Shown: one piece after another, positions 22,382-34,897 of the stretch
Position numbering within the stretch: position 1 is the stretch's first letter
How the letters are laid out: each line of letters begins with the position of its first letter
Source of the DNA: Micropterix aruncella
Lineage: Eukaryota > Arthropoda > Insecta > Lepidoptera > Micropterigidae
Length of the DNA stretch: 64,000 nucleotides
Reading direction: 5' to 3'
Assembly (NCBI GenBank): GCA_944548615.1
Contig: OX155978.1
Span: forward strand, 8,796,519-8,860,518
The notes under the pieces: model-generated
What the model saw: the letters and a program-made list of their open reading frames with translations, nothing else
The model's database searches: none
What the model was told of the DNA's origin: nothing
Made by a program: the position numbers and the translations under genes

Positions 22382-22689
22382 GTATAAATACTGTTTATTA
22401 TAATTTTGTTTAATTTAGATACCTACGATAATTAAGGTTGTTTCTAATGAAACTTGAAGTCGATAAAAAGATAAATTATTTTTAAGAGCGGTCAAGTTCC
22501 TATAGTGGTCAAGAATTTTAAGTACCTTACTTATATTTCGTGTAATACGTTGCTTAATAAATCTTTGTTTATGTACTTACCAGCTGTCATCTTTTTATCA
22601 TCCTTTCTCATTTATCATTTCAAATAATATACCTACCTCATAATTTTATTTATTTAGATTGGATCCTGTCACACAATAGTGTTTATTTT

Positions 22690-24917
22690 ATTATATGGGA
22701 CGAAGTAAAATGGAAAATGAAATAGCGAATGACTTCGTAAAACACTTCTCCGAAGTAAATAACATATCGCCGTGTAACACGATCTTACAAATCGGCAATT
22801 TTAATCGATCAGTACTGTCGATCAGTACTGAACAGTGGTAGCGGATTACCAACTGGGTTGGATATGATGGTTACGGGGCTCGCGAAGAGCGACAGTTCGC
22901 CTACAGTCGTATCATCTCGGACGCAATCGGAAGCAAATGCACCGTACTGCGAACCTGCCTCGATAGTGGGTATGGCTCCGGACGAGGTGGCAGCGGCAAC
23001 ACAAACGCCAGTCCAAAATTATATGGCTAAAGCGTGCGACGTATCTCTGTATATTCCGCCTAGTAAACCAGAGGACATCGAGCGAATATTGCGATCTTTT
23101 AGTAGCAACAAAGCGCCCGGGAAAGACAACATCAGGATTAGGGATATAAAAAACGTCACCACAGAAATCAGTCCAGTACTAAGTCGTTTAATTAATCTCT
23201 GTATAAAGACGGGACAATTTCCAGATGCCTTAAAGACCTCTATAATAAGACCCATATACAAGAAGGGAAACCATCTACATTGTAGTAATTACAGGCCTAT
23301 ATCCATTTTATCCGCTATAGACAAAGTTATCGAAGCGTACATCGGAGATAAAATACAAAAATACTTCCAAAATCACGACATCATCGCGGAAAATCAACAC
23401 GGCTTTCTAAAAGGCAGAAGCACTACTGGGCTGCTATCTAAATTTGCAAATAGTGTAAACACAGCTCTAAATGATAAGAAACATGTGATCATGCTTTTAA
23501 TAGACTTTTCTCGTGCATTTGATACCTTAAAACACAGTCAGTTTCCGAAAGTCTATGAAGAAACCGGAATAAGGGGAAATGTATCGAGACTGCTAACAAA
23601 CTACCTAAGCAACAGACACATGGTAGTTAAAATTAATAACAAATTTAGTAGCGAGGAGATAGTACGATCAGGCACTGCTCAGGGAAGCATTTGGGGCCCA
23701 ATACTGTACATCATGTACACAAACGGGATCAGCGAATGTACCTCCGACTGCCAAATGTATACCTACGCCGATGACACCTCTTTATTTGCGTGTGACACGG
23801 ACATTAATACGGCTTCTCAAAAATTGCAACACGATTTCAATAAGATACAGGAATGGGCCCATAACAATGGGCTGATAATCAATGCCGTAAAAACTAAAGT
23901 TATGCATATCAGGTCATCGCAGGCAAGAGAACGAGGAAGTAGCTTTGCAATAAAATTTCACACGCATAACTGTCTACATAATCCACAACCGGACTGTCGG
24001 TGTGAGCATATAAAAAAAGTCGATGCTGAAAGGTACCTTGGACTAACGATTGATAAAAAATTCAACTGGGAAGTGCACATTAATAACATTTGCAAAAAAC
24101 TTAGACAAATAATTATAAAAATCTACCACTTAAAATACATTCTCAGATACAATCAGCTGAGAAGTCTGTATTTTGCCCTGGTCGAATCTATTATTGCTTA
24201 TGGAATCACAACCTACGGCAACACATTTAAAACTTATATATCCCGCATCACATCTCTACAACATCGTATTTTAAAAATAATAGTTCCAAACAAGATTCGA
24301 AACAAATTTAGAAACGACCAGATAGGACTTTTCAAGTATTGTGACATATTACCAGCTAATGCATTATTTATTTATAGACTGACAGTTCAATATTTCGAGA
24401 CTGACGAGTTCCGAAATTATGTCCAACATAAACACAGCACTAGACAGATACAAAATGAACGGCTACTCGTCCCTCCTTTTCGTAACCTTTATGGCAAAAG
24501 AAGATTGAATTGGCTAATCCCTCATTTATTCAACAAAATTCCTTTAAATTTAAAAAAAAATAAAAAATGTACAAAAAAACAAAAAAAAGAATTAAAAATA
24601 GTTAGCTTTAAAATAAGTGAAAGTGAAACACAAGTGTGAATGATACGAATAATATTCATGTTTTTATTTTATTAGCATTAAGTACGTTATTTTTTTTTAT
24701 GTAAATATTATCAAGGGGGTGGCTTTCTGTGCCGACTAATCCTTATCAATATAGCAGATAATGCAGCAGATATATTATTAAATGGTCAAAATGGCCACTA
24801 AAGTTGCACTGAAAGTCACCCTATCATAATCTCCAGCAGGTAAGCCTTAGGCTTGGCTGGATTTTATACTAAGCTGTATTGTAAAAAATGGTTATTAAAT
24901 AAAAAATAAAATAAAAA
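22690..24917 (+). mobile_element. LINE with intact RT frame, 5' truncated
   Basis: It extends from an in-frame ORF2 piece (ENEIANDFVKHFSEVN) through the RT ORF to a 3' UTR and an A-rich end (AAATAAAAAATAAAATAAAA). The apurinic endonuclease region is missing. It is the best preserved RT in the window. Confidence 0.8.
22858..24639 (+). CDS. LINE ORF2 fragment: reverse transcriptase (593 codons)
   Basis: RNA-directed DNA polymerase of a CR1/Jockey-like retrotransposon. Visible motifs are KAPGKDNIRIRDIKN near residue 88; NYRPISILSAIDKVIEAYIG; motif A LIDFSRAFD at about 214-222; motif B SGTAQGSIWGP at about 271 (usual GxPQGS is TAQGS here); and motif C YADD at 303-306. Thumb blocks RYLGLTIDKKFNWEVHI and LQHRILKIIVP follow. 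Both catalytic Asp pairs are intact. A full ORF2 is usually 900 residues or more with an N-terminal endonuclease, absent here. The ATG is only the first Met in the open frame, not a true start. Confidence 0.85.
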   Translation: MDMMVTGLAKSDSSPTVVSSRTQSEANAPYCEPASIVGMAPDEVAAATQTPVQNYMAKACDVSLYIPPSKPEDIERILRSFSSNKAPGKDNIRIRDIKNVTTEISPVLSRLINLCIKTGQFPDALKTSIIRPIYKKGNHLHCSNYRPISILSAIDKVIEAYIGDKIQKYFQNHDIIAENQHGFLKGRSTTGLLSKFANSVNTALNDKKHVIMLLIDFSRAFDTLKHSQFPKVYEETGIRGNVSRLLTNYLSNRHMVVKINNKFSSEEIVRSGTAQGSIWGPILYIMYTNGISECTSDCQMYTYADDTSLFACDTDINTASQKLQHDFNKIQEWAHNNGLIINAVKTKVMHIRSSQARERGSSFAIKFHTHNCLHNPQPDCRCEHIKKVDAERYLGLTIDKKFNWEVHINNICKKLRQIIIKIYHLKYILRYNQLRSLYFALVESIIAYGITTYGNTFKTYISRITSLQHRILKIIVPNKIRNKFRNDQIGLFKYCDILPANALFIYRLTVQYFETDEFRNYVQHKHSTRQIQNERLLVPPFRNLYGKRRLNWLIPHLFNKIPLNLKKNKKCTKKQKKELKIVSFKISESETQV

Positions 24918-24951
24918 TTTGCCTTTTAATTAAGAATAGGAATATTGCAAG

Positions 24952-25694
24952 CAGTGGCGGTTCCTTCATACAAGCCGAAAAGCCCGGCTTGCCTTATATC
25001 ATTTTAAAAGGTTTTTAAAATCTTCTTAAAAAGGTCTCTAAACTAATATATGAATTTGCGTGCGCCTATTGCTATCTAGCTGTAGCAGGCACAGCACGCT
25101 CCACGCGACAAGACAGCTTATCGACAAAGCGGCAATTCGCTGCAATCTTGCCGAGTTCAGTTCAGCTAGTCATCTCGTTCGCACACATGGGCTTGCAACG
25201 GGGCTTTCAAAATCAGTGGTCCTCTCATTCTAAACTGTGGCAAATTACGCAAAACAATATATGTATCTATACGACTTTTGTATTAACAAATAAGCCAGGC
25301 TTGCGTTATGAAAGTATAATGCGAGCGTGTTCCGTATTTAGTTCCGTTGAACAAAGAGCAGATTTTTTATTGTATAATTTCAATTGATTTTTGGTTTGTA
25401 TTGCCTGATAAACAATGGAGGAAATTGTCCCCTGTGGTGAGTTCTGTCTTAACAAATAAAGCGGCATTTATTAAAGCCACCGCAGGTATACGACTGCTGA
25501 TAAGTATATGTTAAATTCTGTCTAGCAGTAGCATGCCTTCAGTGTGCTTTATTGAATCTACGACACAGCAGTAAATTTCAAACTAAGGATTGAAGAGTAA
25601 AGAGATACCACTTTTTTTTACTATAAAAAGCGTAAAAAAAACACAAAAAGCTATGTCAGGCTTTCCCCATTCACCAACCCTGGGCACGCCACTG
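24952..25694. mobile_element. Non-autonomous hAT-like element
   Basis: Termini are CAGTGGCGGTTCC and, inverted, CAGTGGCGTGCCC. An exact 8-bp target duplication ATTGCAAG flanks it (24944-24951 and 25695-25702). This length and terminus fit hAT. The interior has only an unassigned 79-codon frame (25148-25387), so no transposase is encoded. Confidence 0.88.
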
Positions 25695-25702
25695 ATTGCA
25701 AG

Positions 25703-25899
25703 TATAACCAATACTACATTAAAAAGGCGCAAGTAGCCAATTGCGACCTTTCAACTTAAGGAACAATCTAGTGAGAACTCATGAACACTAAAAATAAAAG
25801 CAGTTCATTGACTGTGCTTAGTTGAAAGAGGTTAATGGTTATTTACGACTTTTCAACCTAATATCAAGTATTTTGGCAGCGCGAGTGGCAGTGCGGGGA
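25703..25899. other. Short unassigned stretch
   Basis: Nothing recognisable between the hAT element and the SINE. Confidence 0.4.
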
Positions 25900-26127
25900 G
25901 GTCTCTACTCTTTATTGTGAAATTTCACTATTCGCGGATTTATTATTAAACTACAATCTCTTACAACCAACCCTACTATGAATTGTGTATTTACATGTAT
26001 GTGTGTGTGTCTTGTTATTGCATTCGGTCGACAGAATTGAAATGCAATTCCGTTAGTTTTAGCCGGGAATCGACTCGGAGCCTTACAATTAAGATCAGGC
26101 GACCTAACCACTATGCCGCCGGGCCGT
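25900..26127 (-). mobile_element. tRNA-derived SINE
   Basis: On the minus strand the head reads GGCATAGTGGTTAGGTCGC (box A type) and, about 30 bp on, CGAGTCGATTCCCGGC (box B type). A tail with TTGTAAGAGATTGTAGTT and AATAAATCCGCG follows. The A-B spacing and box texts match a tRNA-type Pol III promoter, as in lepidopteran SINEs. Confidence 0.72.
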
Positions 26128-26245
26128 GAGGTCGAAAACTTAATATATTATTCAGGAGTCCAAACTCTACAATCTGCTAAACATCTGAACAACCCGACAT
26201 GTTGCAAGGTTCATCTCTTTTTTACACGACTGCCCAAACAAGGAG

Positions 26246-26960
26246 TGTTATGTTTATTTTATTTTATTTTATTGATTTTAGGAATCTTACAGCTAGGTAT
26301 ACGGTTATTACAAATTAATATGTATATAAGGCCAATTACAAGGTTCCACAAGTAAAAATGTATGAATAGATATATTAAAGGGGAGAAAAAAAAAGAAAAA
26401 CAAGTAGACTAAGAAAAAACTAAACAAAATAGAACAAAGGATTAGCCAAAGAAGGCGTCAGCCAGTAACTTCTTGAGCTGCTGGACTGACATATTAAATA
26501 AGTCAATGTCATATTGGGTAGCTACATCATTGAAACTTTGGCTTGCTCTCAATAGATAACTGTTTAGCCTGTAATTGGTGTTAGCTCTGGGGATAAACAG
26601 GGTGCATGGTCTTCTGATCGGATCAGCAGAGACCCTCAACCCAACCTTCTCCAATAAATCCGGGCAGTCAACTGAGCCATTTGTTATCTTCAATAGGTAG
26701 GCGACATCTGCAATATGGCGTCTTGTGGCTAAAGGTAAGAGGTGAAATTTATGACAACGTTTAGTGTAGTCTGGAAAGAATTTTTTTACTTTAAATTGTA
26801 GGTGTCGTACAAAACGTCTCTGAATTCGCTCAATGCGGGTAGTGTAAGTGTTATAGCTGGGGTTCCAGATTTGTGATGCATATTCCAAGTGACTACGTAC
26901 ATATGCACAATAAAGAATTTTAATGGTTTTAATAGATTTAAACTCAGATGGCAAACGTGT
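26246..26960 (-). pseudogene. LINE C terminus with (AAATA)n tail
   Basis: A 170-codon minus frame reads YVRSHLEYASQIWNPSYN, RIQRRFVRHLQFKVKKFF and LRASQSFNDVATQYDIDLFN, a Jockey-like ORF2 end. The 3' UTR and AAATA-type tail lie at 26246-26441. The same family and the same 3' UTR occur at 42926-44135, where a DNA transposon has entered it. Confidence 0.82.
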
Positions 26961-27433
26961 GTTCAGGATTTATCTATGTATGTTTTCCGTTTCTTTATTC
27001 CACCATAACTTCTAAACGCTTGAACCGATTTAGAAGTGTGTCGTATTTTAAGAATCGTTTTGGCGACCCCTTCATATAAGGAGAAAGCAGCGTCTTTAAT
27101 AAAAATTGCCATGTTACGTGGTGCGTATTCATCATTTGACAGTTTGGTTTTTATTCGTTCTTCCTCTTCGCGGCCGTCATGAATAGATCCGGTAGGCCTA
27201 GCAACGAAATATTAATATTAATTTAGCAAAATAAATTATACAAAGTTTTTTTTTTATTTAGGTAAAAAACAGTCATAAACAAATGTTTTTACAAATACAC
27301 TTAAACAAATAGACCTACATTACCATTAATTTTAACAAAACTTTTAAATGTAGCCACAACAATGTAAATGTCTAGTCGGATCGAACTGTTTTCATTTAGT
27401 ACGAGTACCTAAATTATTGGCTGTAAACTAAAA
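26961..27433. other. Repeat flank
   Basis: It contains CCATAACTTCTAAACGCTTG followed by AACCGATTTAGAAGTGTGT, which recurs at 28828-28865 on the other side of the LINE at 27434. The pair suggests a LINE inserted into, or lying between, copies of another repeat. Confidence 0.5.
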
Positions 27434-28650
27434 CTAATGCAACAACAAATCACTCAATTGTTTCCTAATAGTAATCAATGACACTGAGAATATATCTATG
27501 TCGTTCAAAACTTCATTATAACACATGCAAGAGCGTCTGAAGAAGGTATTTTTTGCGTAGTTTGAATGAAAAGAGGGAATATAGAAAGTATCTTTTGAAC
27601 GTGAGGAGGAAGACCGCGGGATTTTAAAAAGATTGTTTTCCAAAAGGGGTGCAGAGTTGATGTGGTTATGAATAATTTTATATAAGAAAATGCTGTCTAA
27701 GAATTTTCGTCTTGAATACAGAAAATGCATTTTGTGTGTTGTTACTCTCTCTGCGTAGTCGGTGCAGAGGCTACCTGTCCGAAAGTCCAATGATTTTAAA
27801 CATTTCTTTTGCACCCTCACAATCCTATCTACGTGAACAGCATACTGGGGACTCCAAACTACACTTCCGAATTCTAGGACACTACGAACAAATGCATTGT
27901 AGAGTATTTTAATGGTGTTGCCTCTGGCAAAAGGTTTACTTATGCGCAGAATCAGTCCGAGTTGTTTAAAAGCCTTAGCTACGATCTTATCAATGTGAAG
28001 GTTAAAGTGCAGTTTGGAATCCAGGGTAATGCCTAGATCACGAATGTTGGTAACTCGGGTTAAGTTATTACTGGATATTTTGTAATCATAAATAATTGGA
28101 TGATGCTTTCGGGTGAATGTTATGACGTTACATTTATCCGTATTTAAAATTAGTTGATTATCCTTACAATAGTTCTCAAAGCTTAATAAATCCTGTTGCA
28201 AATCTTCACAATCACCAAGACCTTTAACAATTTTGAATATTTTTGTATCGTCTGCATAAAGCAAGTGATGCGACTTATTAAAACACAGTCCAATATCATT
28301 TAAATATAAAGTAAATAGAAAAGGGCCAAGGTGGGATCCCTGAGGAATTAAGAAACGAAGAGCGGTAACCTTTAAGGGCGACGGCTTGACTACGATTGTT
28401 TATATAGGACTGGATCCATCTTAGCAGGTCGCCGTGTATACCGAATTTCGAAAGTTTTTGTATAAGGATAGAATGACTAATTTTGTCAAAAGCCTTAGAA
28501 AAATCGGTATACACGGCATCAACCTGGAATCCGGAATCAAGGGCATTCAATAAAAAGTCAGTGTATTCGATAAGATTTGTACCACGACAAAACCCATGCT
28601 GTTCCGTTGATACAACGTGCTGCATTTGTGTTTTTTATTACACAAGTTTA
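27434..28650 (-). pseudogene. LINE RT relic (Jockey-like)
   Basis: The first frame (28625-28296) covers STEQHGFCRGTNLIEYTDFL and motif A YTDFSKAFDKISH. A one-base shift near 28365 restores IPQGSHLGPFLFTLYLNDI (motif B). The second frame (28264-27434) begins LLYADDTKIFK (motif C) and runs to the end. All three RT motifs keep their key residues, but the frameshift inactivates it. The 5' part is missing. Confidence 0.85.
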
Positions 28651-29031
28651 TTATTACAAAGTGTTTAATTATTACACTCCACAAAATATTACCGATTTTT
28701 AAATAACCGTATTTGGTTGTTACGAATTTATTCCAATCCAACATTTTTCAAAGTTATTAAACTACGCAATGTACTAGAAAAATATCCATTATGTTTTAGT
28801 GAGGAAACCCTGATTTTTTTGTCCGCCATAACTTCTAAACGTTTGAACCGATTTAGAAGTGTGTTATATTGTTGGAATCGTTATGTCATCCCGAGTGTCA
28901 CAGGGGACCTAAACTCTCCAAATATCAAAAAATGCTTGACTGAATGTCCAAATGTCAATAAATTAACATAAATATATCGTGTTTAGTGTCAAATGAAAGG
29001 TCTGATGAGTACATTCCTGAAATATACATCT
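28651..29031. other. AT-rich repeat flank
   Basis: Contains the second copy of the CCATAACTTCTAAACG motif. No gene is recognised. Confidence 0.5.
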
Positions 29032-29039
29032 ATCTATAT

Positions 29040-29494
29040 CAGGGGTGGCCAACTTGATACGATCCAAGATCTATTCTTTACTGACGAAACCCTGAGCGAT
29101 CTACCAATTACATACTTCTTGATGAAACAGCATAGTACAGTACACGCTTCCCGCTTATTCGCCATTAAAACTAAGCGACACGATCCTAGCGGAATTTCTT
29201 TCGTACTAAGCGGTTAGGAGGCTAAATGGCGTCCCAATGTTTTTAAATGTAATTGTGTCATATTTATTTAATTAATTTGAAGCTGTTAACTGCCTGAAAT
29301 TGTGCAGCAGTTGGTGATTACGTTGCGCAGTCTGTTCTACGTATTTATATTTTTTGCCTAGGTGGCTAGGCTCGTGCCTAGGTGCCAGGTGCCTAGGGGG
29401 CTATCGTGACTATTAGTCCAGTCGATCGTGGGATCGACTGGACTAATAGTCACGATCGACCGGTCGTTTGCGATCGACCGGTTGGCGACCCCTG
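29040..29494. mobile_element. hAT-like MITE with a long internal hairpin
   Basis: Ends are CAGGGGTGGCCAAC and, inverted, CAGGGGTCGCCAACC. The exact 8-bp duplication ATCTATAT lies at 29032-29039 and 29495-29502. Near its right end is a perfect 25-bp-arm palindrome (29403-29456). No transposase is encoded. Confidence 0.9.
29403..29456. repeat. Perfect palindrome, 25-bp arms, 4-nt loop
   Basis: The left arm contains CGTGACTATTAGTCCAGTCG and the right arm is its exact reverse complement. It lies inside the hAT-like MITE. Confidence 0.95.
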
Positions 29495-29502
29495 ATCTAT
29501 AT

Positions 29503-29885
29503 CATAAGTTCCCAACGTGGGCGATAACGCCCCCTTGTGGGCGTTTAAGACTTTCAGGGGGGGCAGTAGAAGACCCAGAGAAAATGTTAAAAATATATAA
29601 TCGTGGCAATAGCTGTTTCAGTATCGCGACAGATGATAAGTTAAAAAAAATGGAAGGCTCTAGAAAAAAATATTCTCAAAGTGTGCGGTGGGCAAAATAA
29701 AATTGAGAACATATCGCCGCTATAGAGGTAAAATTCGTGGCTTTTTTGGCAAAAATTACTGTTTTCACTATCTTCATCAGCATGAGTGGAGATTCCCAAA
29801 TGCATGAGTGGAAATTATCAGTAAGTGACTAAAGTATATTATAAAGAAGATATTCAATAGAAAAAATCATTTTGTAGATTCTATG
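29503..29885. other. Unassigned stretch
   Basis: Begins with the locally inverted GTGGGCGATAACGCCCCCTT segment. No gene or complete element was found. Confidence 0.4.
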
Positions 29886-29887
29886 TA

Positions 29888-30607
29888 GGGGAACACGGGA
29901 TAAGACGGGGTCACGAGGTAAGGGTCCCCTACTCTTCTCAAAACGCAAGTAGTTAACCCCGTGACTCATACGCCGTTCGAAAGCTTTCCCGCTACGCCTC
30001 TGAGTATCGCTGCGAGCACCCGCAGGAAGCGGTCGTATTGCGCGTAATATCGTACAGAAGATTTTTCTCTATTTTGACGTAATGCTTGGCAAATTTGGTC
30101 AGTGATACAAAACGGGTTAAAGACGAGTATAGATTGAGCGTTTTACGCCATCCTTAGTATCGACTGGTCCCGCATATTCCAAATTAATAAATATTCCGTC
30201 CAAGTATCAAGATAATCCATGAGTATTTTTTTAACCCATAAATGTCGTTTGGGGCAAGATGGTTTGATTGCACGGGGCATGATTGGGATTTTTTCGATAT
30301 GTCCCCATCTTGCCAATGCCAAATGTGTGAACTCTGATCGCCTGAAAAAGAGGTTTGCCACATCGGTTCCTACTGTCAATATTGTACCCATCTTACCCCG
30401 ACCCTTGCCCCATCTTACCCCGCGGGCAAGATGGGAGTTTGGCATTTTATTTTGTAAGTTTTATTTAAGTAGTTTTTAATTGATAATTGTGACATACTCA
30501 TATAGTAGTATAATTGTAAACCCCGATATTAATATTTTTAATACAGTTTTTTGATTGTAAAATTCAGTGTGGTTTTTATACGTATTTCTCTTATTCCCTT
30601 GTTCCCC
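29888..30607. mobile_element. TA-flanked TIR element (Tc1/mariner/pogo-type, non-autonomous)
   Basis: The inverted ends read GGGGAACACGGGATAAGA and GGGGAACAAGGGAATAAGA, each bordered by TA (29886-29887, 30608-30609). The interior repeats GGGCAAGATGG and its complement several times, possibly subterminal binding sites. Frames inside are not transposase-like. Confidence 0.7.
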
Positions 30608-30784
30608 TAATTCAGGACTCACATAATCAACGCTAAAACTCAATTATCTCAGAATTTGCAATTTGTTGGTTAATGAGTTTTACCTCTACAACGACGATAT
30701 GATCTATATGAATAAATACATAAACCATAAATATTTCATTAAAAAACCGTAATAAAAATAATTATAAATACAATACTAATGTCG

Positions 30785-31510
30785 AACTGTCGAACAAATG
30801 TGGCCTCAGAAATAATCTGAAAGGTCATGTAGAGCGGCTTTCTCATTTCAACCTAATAGACTTAAAAACACGTAGGACTATAACTGATATAACGTGTCTC
30901 CATACGCTTTTGCACAATCGACTAGACAGCCCAGCTAGTCTAGAAAAAGTTCAATTCCGTGTGCCACCGCGACTAACGACTCCCTCAAACATTTTCGGTT
31001 GTCGCTTGCAATAACAACATCGGGTCGAATAGACCTCTTGCCAGAATGTGTCGCGTTTTTGATAAATCGTGTAAAGGATTAGATGTATTTTATGATTCCA
31101 TAAATATAATAAAAGATTCGAACATACCTAGCCTATCTCCTACTTTTTGAGACTTCACTAACTGCCATCCTGATGTACTGTATTATATGATTATTATATT
31201 ATAACATACTATTGTATTACATCATATTATATATAATAAATATTATTATCCAATTACTCATACTTCTATTTTGCTCTATCCAAATAACCTTTTTAATAAC
31301 TTATTTAATTATTTCTTTTTTACCCTTATATTATTATTAGCTTAATTATATTTTTTTCTACTATCAACGTGTTCATGTTATTTCTATGTTAATGTGTAAT
31401 GCAAGCATTGCAAACTATTCATAGGATAGTAAATTTGTTTCGTTTAAATATGTTTTTAAGATACTAGTATCATATATTTACTATCTGTAAGTTTGCTATA
31501 AAATAAAATT
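30785..31510 (+). pseudogene. LINE C-terminal relic and 3' UTR
   Basis: One frame reads RLSHFNLIDLKTRRTITDIT, then LLHNRLDSPASLEKVQFRVP. The next frame reads NRPLARMCRVFDKSCKGLDV, SINIIKDSNIPSLSPTF and a stop. The order fits a LINE C terminus. The tail near 31500 is AAATAAAATTAAAATAAAAT. Confidence 0.75.
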
Positions 31511-31689
31511 AAAATAAAATAGTTCACTTTCTGTAACGGCAGTCGTGTGACTTGTTTTAAATATATATTTGTATGCAAAAGGGGCTCTTAATCTGAAAAG
31601 TATGTTATAATTAAATTTTAAAAAACTATTATTTCACCCCAAGGCTTTCCCGTCAAGTAACCAAGGAGTGATTTCATCTGATTATTAAT

Positions 31690-31810
31690 TTCATTAAAAA
31701 AAATCAATGAGCGCCCTCTCTCGGTCGGTGGACGAACACGTTTGGGTTCCTTTCCATCTGTAGATCCTTAGCCGAGAATCGAACCGCGCCGCCCGAGGCG
31801 GTAATATTTG
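31690..31810 (-). mobile_element. SINE head fragment (tRNA-type)
   Basis: On the minus strand, GCGCGGTTCGATTCTCGGCT matches a Pol III box B in tRNA context. Only a short piece is present and box A is unclear. Confidence 0.45.
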
Positions 31811-32084
31811 ATTAAAATGTGTAAAAAAAAATCTGAACAACTCGACCGAATTATTCCGAATCCTAATTTTATTTTTTAAAAATGGCATTTTTGTTACTTG
31901 ATTAATATTTGTTATGTAATAAGTTTTTCTTCTTTTTTATTGTTAATTTTTATCTCTTGGCACCTAAATTTTTACACTTTCACGAAGGTTGGCTGTAAGA
32001 GGTTGTATTTTAGGCAATAAGTCCGCCTTTTGTATGTTTTTGTTTCTTATAATGTGCAATTATGAATCTCTATCTCTCTATCTA

Positions 32085-32384
<300 letters not shown>

Positions 32385-32399
32385 CCTTTTGCAAGTTTC

Positions 32400-33300
32400 A
32401 TCTTTTTTTTCTACTATTTTGACTGGATTATTTCAAACCCATTAAACAATAAAATTTACATACTTTAATGCAATAAAAAAAACCAGTTTTTGCGTTATTT
32501 TTTCATAGTTTTGTGAGGTACCTACGCTATAGCCGTTATATCGTGAGTTTGAATTTTATTCTCGACAATTTCATCGATATATTAACTAGATATGCCCTCA
32601 CATACAAATAAGTTGGCTCCACATTCCCTTTGCTAGTAAATCATTTAACAGAGAGAGCAATAAATTGAACAGTATGCGAGAGAATACCGCGCCGATATTC
32701 TCCGCGGCAGCTATCACACCGGAAACGGTCGGCTGTCTGCCAGCGGACTCTGACCAAACTACTACTGGTCGGCTTTCAGTAGTGCTTTTGAAGGGGTCAT
32801 TTTCGAGCGCGAAAGGCCCATCTAGGGGATCATATACCGATGTACAATTTAAGGAAAATTAAATAGGTGTCCTTTTAGACAAGAGGTACCGCAACTCTGC
32901 TCAGTACCGACACGCGAATTGCCATACATATAATTGACAGTACGATGAGGATTTTGAAGGTATCCCAGAGTCGCTTGTCATACTTCAAGTCGCAGCATGC
33001 GCGACTAGGCCGGCATTGTATTCAACACAATCGTTTTCTTTCCTACCTCGCTGCATTCCATTTCCCCGTCACAAAGACGCGCAGTATTCAAATTTTAATT
33101 AAAAGGGCCCACTCCTCGAAGCATCCGAACGACGAAGAACGAATTTGAATTTGGCGAAATTATAAATCGTCTGTTTCGCCATTGAAAGGACGTTAAGTGT
33201 CTCATTAAGTTGATTCAGGAAGGAAGGGAAAGCAGATTCCATTACCGAGAATTATTGCGCTGAATATTAAAAGAGGATATTTAACAACATATCAGCAAAT
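32400..33300. other. Apparently single-copy non-coding stretch
   Basis: Balanced composition for the window, without repeat matches elsewhere in it. Short frames such as 32665-32862 carry no recognisable domain. It could hold an upstream or intronic control region of the sidestep-like gene, but nothing in the sequence proves this. Confidence 0.35.
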
Positions 33301-33324
33301 GTATTATTATTATATGTGTGTGTA

Positions 33325-34213
<889 letters not shown>

Positions 34214-34251
34214 CTATAAGCGGATTTCTTTACAAAACTTATCAAATATAA

Positions 34252-34497
<246 letters not shown>

Positions 34498-34745
34498 ACA
34501 TATCAGGTATATTACTTAAAAGGTGTGTAATTATTGAATAAAATATTTTGCAATTTCAACACTGTAACTTTTTTCAGCGACGTATTTCAGGTTAGCTGCT
34601 ATAGAATGAAATGTTACCCTTGTAATAAGCTTTTGTTTGGTATATGATAAAGTTTTATAACAAACCTCGCAATTGGGTACGAAACTACCCATTTTCTTTT
34701 ATGAATGAATATAACCATTATAATTTCTTTTTCTTTGGTTGACAG

Positions 34746-34897
34746 TTAAGCCCGTATGGGTGAAGATTCAAGGGGACCAGAGGCCGCTGGTAGCAGGTCA
34801 GCGCACAGAGCTGATTTGTCAGGTCGCCGGAGCTAGGCCGAAACCCTCGATATCCTGGTGGAAGTCTGGAAACAGAATGAGGGACGTCAGGGAATCG
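34746..34897 (+). CDS. Sidestep-family receptor, exon with Ig2 first half
   Basis: The acceptor is TTTGGTTGACAG and the donor GTAAGC. The first two bases complete a codon from an upstream exon, and the exon ends in phase 0. The protein reads (V)KPVWVKIQGDQRPLVAGQR, then TELICQVAGARPKPSISWW and KSGNRMRDVRES. The Ig pattern is clear: C in LICQ, W in ISWW. Sidestep-family proteins are single-pass neuronal or muscle Ig receptors that bind Beaten-path ligands in axon guidance. The assignment rests on this exon together with the next six. The upstream Ig1 exons were not seen in the window. Confidence 0.85.

Noticed and set aside
25900..26127. A true tRNA gene on the minus strand
   Set aside because: Box A and B texts are present but no cloverleaf with paired acceptor ends can be formed, and a SINE tail follows.
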